Assembly (NCBI RefSeq): GCF_001613265.1
Contig: NZ_BDCA01000039.1
Location: forward strand, 1-55,516
Source: Nocardia vermiculata NBRC 100427
Lineage (GTDB): Bacteria; Actinomycetota; Actinomycetes; Mycobacteriales; Mycobacteriaceae
Reading direction: 5' to 3'
Length of the DNA stretch: 55,516 nt
The notes beneath the pieces are model-generated. The model was not told the origin of the DNA. It did not search any database and saw only the letters and a list, made by a program, of their open reading frames with translations. The translations under genes were made by a program, and so were the position numbers. Below, piece after piece: positions 50,354 through 55,516 of the stretch; the first letter of the stretch is position 1, and the number at the start of each line of letters is the position of its first letter.

Positions 50354-51850
50354 TCAGTTGTTTCTGCCGGGCGGCGGAACGGGGCGGGCACAGGCGGTGG
50401 CGGCGGCCTCCGAGTCCGGGCACTGCGGGAGACTGTCGTGGCTCATCAGCGCATCCTGCCGGGACAGTTGGGGCCCCGCCGGTAATGCCTCCACGATGGG
50501 CTTCGGTGCCGGCTTCACGACCTTCGGCATGCCGAGCATCGCCGCGGTGCCGGTGTCCGGGATTCCGTACCGTATCCCGTTGTCGCCCACGAAGAACAGC
50601 GTTCCGTTGTCGACCGCCCCCGGTTCGGTACCGACCGATCGGACGAATTCTCCGGTGCCGGGACGGACGTAGACCGCGTCGATCCGGTCGCCGCCACCGT
50701 CGGCGGTCGCCGGGACCACCGGCACCGCATCCTCGGGCAGCGGCAGGGCGGGACCGGCCGACAGGTGCACTGCCGCCTCGGCATCATGGCTGCCGCGACT
50801 CCAGGACAGGCAGATCACCGGATCCGTGTCGGGCGCCCGCACGAGCGGTACCTGCTGCGGAAAGTCGTCGACCGGCAGGGTGTCGCGCACCGGGATGCCC
50901 GCCAAGCGGTCCGGCGGGACGGTCGTGATGTCGGCCATCCCCTGTGAGTTCGCGTCACGGATGATCCCGGCCGTGAACGGGGTGATCCGCTGCACGCCGT
51001 CGGCCAGCACGACATACAGTTCGTCGCTGTCCACGCCGTGTACGCGGACCACACCGCCGACCGGGATATCGCTCAGCGCACCAGGGCCCGGCTCCCCGTG
51101 CCGTGCGATCTCCGGGACCGCCAGGGGCGGTACGGGTTCGGTGGCGGCGAGCAGTGCACTGCCGATCGGACGCGGACGCTGATCGCCGAGCCCCAGCGAA
51201 CGCCCGAGTACCGCGTCGCCCGGATCGATGCGAGCGCGCTTACCGTCGTAGATCAGGAAGGTCTCGTCACCGGACGTCGCCAGCAGTGCCTGATCGGCCG
51301 GCATCGGCGCGGCACGGGTGCCGCCGGGTGAATCGTCCAGGGGGCCGGCGATGATCGTCGTCGACGGTCCGGGCGCCGCCGCGGACGGCAGCAGGTTGTC
51401 GCAGATCGTCCAGATGGATCGCTCGGCGTCACCGGGGCCGGGTAGTGCGCCCGGGGCGCCCGGTATCCCCAGCAGCGGTCCGCGCGGCTGAGTCAGCTTG
51501 CTGTCCTTCACCGACGCCGGCGAGGCGGCGGAGCCCGTGACGAGCCGAGCCGAAGCGAGGTTCAGCACCGGATGCAGGGTGTCGTCCACCATCACGTAGA
51601 GCGCGCCGGACTCCTTGCCCACCAGGATCTTCGAGTCACCGACTGCCCCCTGAGGACGCAGGAAGGCGAGGATCGCGGCACCGGCCACGACGAGCACGCC
51701 CAGGACAGCGCCGATGACCAGCGAGCGGAACTGAGTACGCATGGGATCGTGCAGCATCCGCACGTCGTGGCGCACCAGCGCATGTTCGTAACGCTTCAGC
51801 AGGAAACGGTAGCCGTTGACTTGGGCACGGGTGGTCAACTGCGCCGGCAC
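50354..51850 (-). CDS. eccB: EccB, ESX core component, locus 2
   Basis: 498 residues if translated from GTG 51850, which follows GGAGG at 5 bases. The resulting start VPAQLTTRAQVNGYRFLLKR aligns residue for residue with the locus 1 EccB start; a longer frame from 51886 is therefore rejected. One transmembrane helix at ~43-64, then the periplasmic repeat domain with VGDSKILVGKESGALYVMVDD and LNLASARL. Cys in TICDNL and ICLSW match the locus 1 pair. It is divergent from eccE, as in locus 1, and convergent with eccA. Confidence 0.93.
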   Translation of the reverse strand: MPAQLTTRAQVNGYRFLLKRYEHALVRHDVRMLHDPMRTQFRSLVIGAVLGVLVVAGAAILAFLRPQGAVGDSKILVGKESGALYVMVDDTLHPVLNLASARLVTGSAASPASVKDSKLTQPRGPLLGIPGAPGALPGPGDAERSIWTICDNLLPSAAAPGPSTTIIAGPLDDSPGGTRAAPMPADQALLATSGDETFLIYDGKRARIDPGDAVLGRSLGLGDQRPRPIGSALLAATEPVPPLAVPEIARHGEPGPGALSDIPVGGVVRVHGVDSDELYVVLADGVQRITPFTAGIIRDANSQGMADITTVPPDRLAGIPVRDTLPVDDFPQQVPLVRAPDTDPVICLSWSRGSHDAEAAVHLSAGPALPLPEDAVPVVPATADGGGDRIDAVYVRPGTGEFVRSVGTEPGAVDNGTLFFVGDNGIRYGIPDTGTAAMLGMPKVVKPAPKPIVEALPAGPQLSRQDALMSHDSLPQCPDSEAAATACARPVPPPGRNN

Positions 51851-51941
51851 AACTGCCTCCGAGAACTCCGAATTCCAACAACACATTTCGACCGCGCCGG
51901 CACCGATATTGCCGAACGCTCCGACAGACTAGCGAATATCG

Positions 51942-53717
51942 ATGCACTCGGTCCATGATGTGCTCATGAACTCCACCACGCGCGGAGAAATAGACACACC
52001 GCTCGAGAATCAGGGCGACAGCGCTTCCGAGATTGCCGTCGACACACCCGAATTGCGCTCCGACGAGTACTGGCTGTTCTACCTGTTTCCGCTGCACCTG
52101 ACGCTTCTGGTGCTGGTCACAGCTGCTACGAGCGCCTTCGTGGCAAGGATTTTCACCGCCGTATGGTGGTTTCCCGTCCTAGTCGCAGTCATTATCGTAA
52201 TAGTCACACTCACCCCCGTTCGCCGAGTATCTCTCGCGCACTATCTGAACCGCGCAATATCATTTCGTGGCCGATTGTTCGGAAAGCGTTCTGCTGCCGT
52301 TCAACATTCGCCGTTCGATGTTCCACTACCCGACGGCGGTAGTTACGGTATGCGCTGGGACGGTGATCGGCTGATCACCATGTTGCGTATCGACGCGCAG
52401 CCGCGAACGGTGACCAGGCTGAGTCCCAGCGGCCTGCTCGGTGAGGATGTGTTGCCGCTGGCGGAACTCGCGCGCTGCCTCGATCAGTTCGATATCCGGC
52501 TCGCCGCGATCGATGTTATCGGCACCGGCTCGCGCAGCGCGGGTACCGGGCCGGTGGCACGGGCTTACGAGAGCATCCTCGGTCCGTTACCGGCGGTGGC
52601 GCACCGGACCGTCTGGGTGGTACTGCGATTGGATCCGCTCGCCAATGCCGCGGCGGTGGATCGGCGCGGCGGTGGCGGCGAAGGCACCCTCCGCGCGGCA
52701 ACGGTAGCGACCCGGCGAGTAGCCAATCGACTGGCAGCGCGCGGACTTTCGGCGATCGCACTGTCGGCGACGGAAATGAGCGAGGCCGTTGCCCAGCTCA
52801 CCCTCGGCGCCGCACCGGCGGAGTTCCACGAATCTGCCGACAGTCTGTCACACAACGGTTTTCACCATGTCAGCTACCGGATGACTCCGGAAGCGCTGGG
52901 ACCACGCGGGATCGCAGGGGTGTGGTCCACGCCGACGGTCGCCTCCACTATCACGGTGCGACTGCAGCGAGTGCCGGACTCCGTGCGGGACACCGGCTCG
53001 ATCGCGGTCACCGCCCTCGCCCGTTTCACCACCCGCGATACTCCGTGCCGGGTTCGGCCTTCCGGATTGGTGCCACTTCCCGGAAATCAGCGCCGTGCCA
53101 TGCTTTTCAGCCTGCCCCTGGGCAGCGGCGTGCCCGCGCTCCCACTGGACAGCTACCTCGGGCCGCCGGATGCCCTCGACCGGGTTCCGCTGCCCATCGC
53201 CGGCTGCGGACAGCTGGTCGGTGCCGACAGCTCCGGGCAGGGGGTAGCGCTGCCGCTGGTGAGTAGGCAGGTGCGCCGCGTCGAGGTGATCGGCTCGGCA
53301 CTGGTCGCCAAACAGGTCGTCCTGCGTGCCGTCGCGCTCGGTGCGAGCGTCGTCGTGCACACGAATCGGCACGACGAATGGCGGCCGATGGTCGGCCGTG
53401 TCGGCATGCCGCAGGCACTGTCCCTCGCGACCTGGTCGGCAGGTTCGCAGCAGGCCAGTTCGTACCGCTTCGCGACCATGGTGGTGTTCGACGGCATCGC
53501 ACCGAGCGGTCAGCATTCCGACGCGACGGTACTGCTGCTGCACCGGCACGGGCAGATGGCCGACGGATTCGCCCCCGATGTGACCCTGCTCGAAGATCCG
53601 GCCACCGCCAACCTCGTCACGGTGCGCACCGAGTCCGGCGAGACCCGCGTACGTATGGTGGCCACCCCCGACGAACTGCGCTATGTCGGTGCACCACCAC
53701 CGGCGGTTCCGGCCTGA
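51942..53717 (+). CDS. eccE: EccE, ESX core component, locus 2
   Basis: 591 residues from ATG 51942; ATG 51966 (MNSTTRGEID) is an alternative and neither has a clear ribosome site. Two transmembrane helices at ~45-92. The cytosolic domain contains GSYGMRWDGDRLITMLRI and GPVARAYESILGPLPAVAHRTVW, which parallel the locus 1 EccE. It lacks the Pro/Gln tail of that copy. The first ~120 codons are less G+C-rich than the rest. A 16-bp hairpin terminator follows 53 bp after the stop. Confidence 0.88.
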   Translation: MHSVHDVLMNSTTRGEIDTPLENQGDSASEIAVDTPELRSDEYWLFYLFPLHLTLLVLVTAATSAFVARIFTAVWWFPVLVAVIIVIVTLTPVRRVSLAHYLNRAISFRGRLFGKRSAAVQHSPFDVPLPDGGSYGMRWDGDRLITMLRIDAQPRTVTRLSPSGLLGEDVLPLAELARCLDQFDIRLAAIDVIGTGSRSAGTGPVARAYESILGPLPAVAHRTVWVVLRLDPLANAAAVDRRGGGGEGTLRAATVATRRVANRLAARGLSAIALSATEMSEAVAQLTLGAAPAEFHESADSLSHNGFHHVSYRMTPEALGPRGIAGVWSTPTVASTITVRLQRVPDSVRDTGSIAVTALARFTTRDTPCRVRPSGLVPLPGNQRRAMLFSLPLGSGVPALPLDSYLGPPDALDRVPLPIAGCGQLVGADSSGQGVALPLVSRQVRRVEVIGSALVAKQVVLRAVALGASVVVHTNRHDEWRPMVGRVGMPQALSLATWSAGSQQASSYRFATMVVFDGIAPSGQHSDATVLLLHRHGQMADGFAPDVTLLEDPATANLVTVRTESGETRVRMVATPDELRYVGAPPPAVPA

Positions 53718-53770
53718 CCAGCCACCACTGTGCCCGGCCGGTCGGCACCACGGGCCGGGTCTCGGAACGG

Positions 53771-53809
53771 CGAAGGCCCGCCCGGACACGAGTTCCGGGC
53801 GGGCCTTCG
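53771..53809. terminator. Perfect 16-bp hairpin, bidirectional terminator
   Basis: CGAAGGCCCGCCCGGA (53771-53786) pairs perfectly with 53794-53809 around a 7-base loop. It lies between the 3' end of eccE (plus) and the 3' end of the esx pair (minus) and probably terminates both. It mirrors the position of the 13123-13155 hairpin at locus 1. Confidence 0.8.
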
Positions 53810-53829
53810 TGGTCTCCGTTTGCGTCCGA

Positions 53830-54141
53830 TCAGCCGCCGAATCCCTGCGACACGACCTTGTCGGCCGCCGACGCATTGTTCATCGCCTGCTGGACCGCCT
53901 TGGACAGGGCCGAGATCTTTCCCATCGTGGTGTTGGGGTCGGCCTCGTTGTTCACATCGCCGAACTCCTGGTCCCACTTACGCTTCGAGGTCTGAAACGC
54001 TTCGAGGCCGGCGTTGCCCTCCCAGGACTGCGCGAGGTTGGCCGCGCAGCTCTGCAGGTTCTCGGACTCGGTCCGCAGGTTCTTGTGGAAGTCCTCCAGC
54101 AGCTCGGAGAGCTCTTGCAGAACTGTTCTCTCGTACAGCAT
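53830..54141 (-). CDS. WXG100 protein, EsxA-like, locus 2
   Basis: 103 residues with GAAAGG upstream. WXG turn is W-E-G (AQSWEGNAGLEAF) at ~40-42, between two predicted helices. No C-terminal YxxxD/E; the end is AADKVVSQGFGG. It has a single Cys (LQSCAAN), unusual for this family. It is probably the passive partner of the upstream gene product in the exported heterodimer. It is 31 bp after the other esx gene and is the last gene of the espG-esx operon. Confidence 0.9.
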   Translation of the reverse strand: MLYERTVLQELSELLEDFHKNLRTESENLQSCAANLAQSWEGNAGLEAFQTSKRKWDQEFGDVNNEADPNTTMGKISALSKAVQQAMNNASAADKVVSQGFGG

Positions 54142-54172
54142 GGCGCTACCTTTCGTGTGGTGGTGGTCGGAC

Positions 54173-54511
54173 TCAGGCGCCCAGGTTCGTCATTCCGCCG
54201 GTCTGCGAGATGAGGGTGCGGAACTCGTTCTCGTTGTCCTGCTCGAGGCCGGTGTAGGTCTTGTTGCCGTGGCCGACCTGCCCGGTCATCTCGTCGAGGA
54301 TCTTGTTCAGCCGCGCGGCTTCCTGATCCCAGTCGTCACCGGCCTTCTTGCAGGCGTCGAAGGCCGAGCCCTGCCAGCCGCGCTTGGCGGAGTCCACCGC
54401 CTCGGTCACGCGGGCGATGGTGGCGCGAATCTGATCTACCGAGTTGCCCATATCGGTCTCGGCCTTGCTGGTTGTGGCTGCTTCGTTACTGACTCTCTGC
54501 TGATCGGACAT
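54173..54511 (-). CDS. WXG100 protein, EsxB/CFP-10-like, locus 2
   Basis: 112 residues, preceded by AAAGGGA. WXG turn W-Q-G (KRGWQGSAFDAC). The C-terminal tail contains Y-T-G-L-E (KTYTGLEQDNE), a YxxxE export signal, so this member should present the pair to EccC. It also has one Cys (DACKKAGDD), so a disulfide with the Cys of its partner is conceivable. It lies downstream of espG. The system order espG-esxB-esxA is similar to ESX-1/3-type operons. Confidence 0.9.
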   Translation of the reverse strand: MSDQQRVSNEAATTSKAETDMGNSVDQIRATIARVTEAVDSAKRGWQGSAFDACKKAGDDWDQEAARLNKILDEMTGQVGHGNKTYTGLEQDNENEFRTLISQTGGMTNLGA

Positions 54512-54580
54512 CGAAGTCCCTTTCTGTGTCGTCGAACTGATTCCGGTGCTCTACAGGTGGTCTCGGTCGCGGCGGTCGAT

Positions 54581-55369
54581 TCAGGGCAGCCACCTTCCGC
54601 CGGGCAGGGTGGCGATCAGCGCCGTGACCGCCTGCGCCACGCGATGTGCGGAGCCCGGCGTGAAGGTGGACCACAGACGCAGGTCCGCGGCGAGACCCGG
54701 ACTGGCCACGATCCGGCCCCGCTCGGTGTCGTACACCGCCACGGCGCCGGAGGATCTGGTGATACAACCCTCGTCATGGGCATAGGCGACGATCTCGGTG
54801 CGAGCACGGCAGCACGACAGGGCCATCCCGAATTCGATCGCCGCCCGTTCGTCCACGGCCACGCCGTGCAGGGCTTCCGCGAATTCGGACGGGCGCGCGA
54901 CGTCGTCCAGGCGCCGGGACAATTCGTCGGTGGGACAGCCGAATCCGGTGATGTCCGCCGGCTCGGCCGGGCCGAGCACGTCCAGTATCGGCCGAGCCAG
55001 GGACGCGCCGTCCTCGTCGGCCCAGAGAGTGCACACCTCGATGTCGTCACCGCTGCGGACCGCCACCGCGTGCTCGACACCACGCCGCGCCACACACACA
55101 CGGCGCACGCCGGACTCGGTACAGACCCGTGCCGCCAGCTGTCGTTCGGGACGAGCCAGAATCATCAGCGCCGCACCGATATCGAGGTCGATGTCGTCGT
55201 AGCTGTCCACGAGTCCGGTGTCACGTAGTTCGCGTAGGGCAGCCGCCCGCGCGGCGGTGAACGCAGCACGGGAATCCTGACGCGGCCCGACCGCGAGTAC
55301 GGTCGGCAGGGTTTGCACACCGAGCAGTTCGGCGACGGCGAGCACCGCATCGTTGGTCAAGGTCGCCAC
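54581..55369 (-). CDS. espG: EspG-family ESX chaperone
   Basis: 262 residues from GTG 55369, overlapping the preceding frame by 13 bases. Starts MATLTNDAVLAVAELLGVQTLPTVLAV. Features shared with the ESX secretion-associated protein EspG family are RVCVARRGVEHAVAVRSGDDIEV and the late VAQAVTALIATLPGGRW. EspG is a cytosolic chaperone that binds the tip of PE-PPE-type heterodimers to keep them soluble and deliver them to the matching ESX system. Its presence implies that a PE/PPE-like substrate is encoded nearby, most likely beyond the right edge. ESX-4 lacks EspG. Confidence 0.8.
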   Translation of the reverse strand: MATLTNDAVLAVAELLGVQTLPTVLAVGPRQDSRAAFTAARAAALRELRDTGLVDSYDDIDLDIGAALMILARPERQLAARVCTESGVRRVCVARRGVEHAVAVRSGDDIEVCTLWADEDGASLARPILDVLGPAEPADITGFGCPTDELSRRLDDVARPSEFAEALHGVAVDERAAIEFGMALSCCRARTEIVAYAHDEGCITRSSGAVAVYDTERGRIVASPGLAADLRLWSTFTPGSAHRVAQAVTALIATLPGGRWLP

Positions 55370-55516
55370 GGCTGTCCTCGCTCGGGTTCGGCAATGCCGC
55401 GGGGGGACGGCTCGGCCGTGCCGGGCGCCGCCTCGATACCACCGAGAACTGCCGGCACGACGGCGGATCCGGCGTCGGCCTCGAAGGTCGCCACCGCCGA
55501 CGTGCTCGCGGCGCCG
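55357..55516 (-). CDS. C-terminal end of an unidentified protein, truncated by window edge
   Basis: An open frame entering from the right edge ends at a TGA at 55357-55359, overlapping the espG start by 13 bases. The visible 52 residues read ...TSAVATFEADAGSAVVPAVLGG... and end with RGQPWRP. They are Ala/Pro/Glu-rich without a recognisable motif. Position before espG makes an ESX substrate (PPE-like or similar) attractive, but nothing in the visible part shows it. Confidence 0.5.
   Translation of the reverse strand, partial: GAASTSAVATFEADAGSAVVPAVLGGIEAAPGTAEPSPRGIAEPERGQPWRP

Noticed and set aside
51851..51886. Longer start for eccB of locus 2
   Set aside because: GTG 51850 has GGAGG at proper spacing and aligns exactly with the locus 1 EccB start.
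1..55516. CRISPR arrays, tRNA or rRNA genes, insertion sequences, prophage
   Set aside because: No regularly spaced repeats, cloverleaf with CCA-end context, transposase or integrase motifs were recognised on reading both strands; a dedicated tRNA/IS scan was not possible.

Overview
The window looks like chromosome of a high-GC mycolic-acid actinomycete, most likely Nocardia or a close relative. The reasons are strongly G/C-ending codons, full ESX (type VII) secretion gene sets with fused EccC, a putative F420-dependent LLM oxidoreductase, many GTG starts, and an infA-rpmJ-rpsM-rpsK-rpsD-rpoA-rplQ-truA block beside an ESX-4-type locus, as in Mycobacterium. Genus is an inference from gene content; no 16S gene is present.

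Layout. (1) 1-13,100: signalling and envelope block. It has a truncated FHA gene, a Zn-metalloprotease lipoprotein, a second FHA protein with a probable zinc knuckle, a type VII secretion-associated protein (Rv3446c-like), a transmembrane Ser/Thr kinase, and five paralogous lipoproteins of two alternating subtypes. G+C visibly falls around 10.2-13.1 kb. (2) 13,184-26,820: ESX locus 1, ESX-4-like. Two small Esx proteins and eccC lie on the minus strand, eccD and mycP on the plus strand. A PPOX-type flavoprotein gene and an MFS transporter gene follow, then inverted eccB and divergent eccE. A candidate ECF-sigma promoter precedes the esx pair. (3) 26,992-31,820: housekeeping genes: FMN reductase, an unrecognised protein, MTA phosphorylase, CsoR with a likely operator, LLM oxidoreductase and truA. 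(4) 31,932-35,800: translation/RNA polymerase operon, infA to rplQ, minus strand. (5) 36,194-55,516: ESX locus 2. It holds an EspI-like ParA/MinD ATPase, a DUF4254-like gene divergent from a GntR-GNAT pair, eccC, mycP, eccD, eccA, eccB, eccE, two WXG100 genes, espG and a truncated gene at the edge. EccA, EspG and EspI make locus 2 resemble the ESX-1/2/3-type systems rather than ESX-4.

How the genes may work together. Each locus encodes a complete membrane complex (EccB, EccC, EccD, EccE, mycosin) plus an Esx pair; locus 2 adds cytosolic EccA and EspG. The kinase, two FHA proteins, Rv3446c-family protein and lipoproteins beside locus 1 could be a regulatory and cell-surface arm of the ESX-4-like system. 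That link rests on co-location, not on direct evidence. No tRNA, rRNA, CRISPR array, insertion sequence or prophage was recognised.
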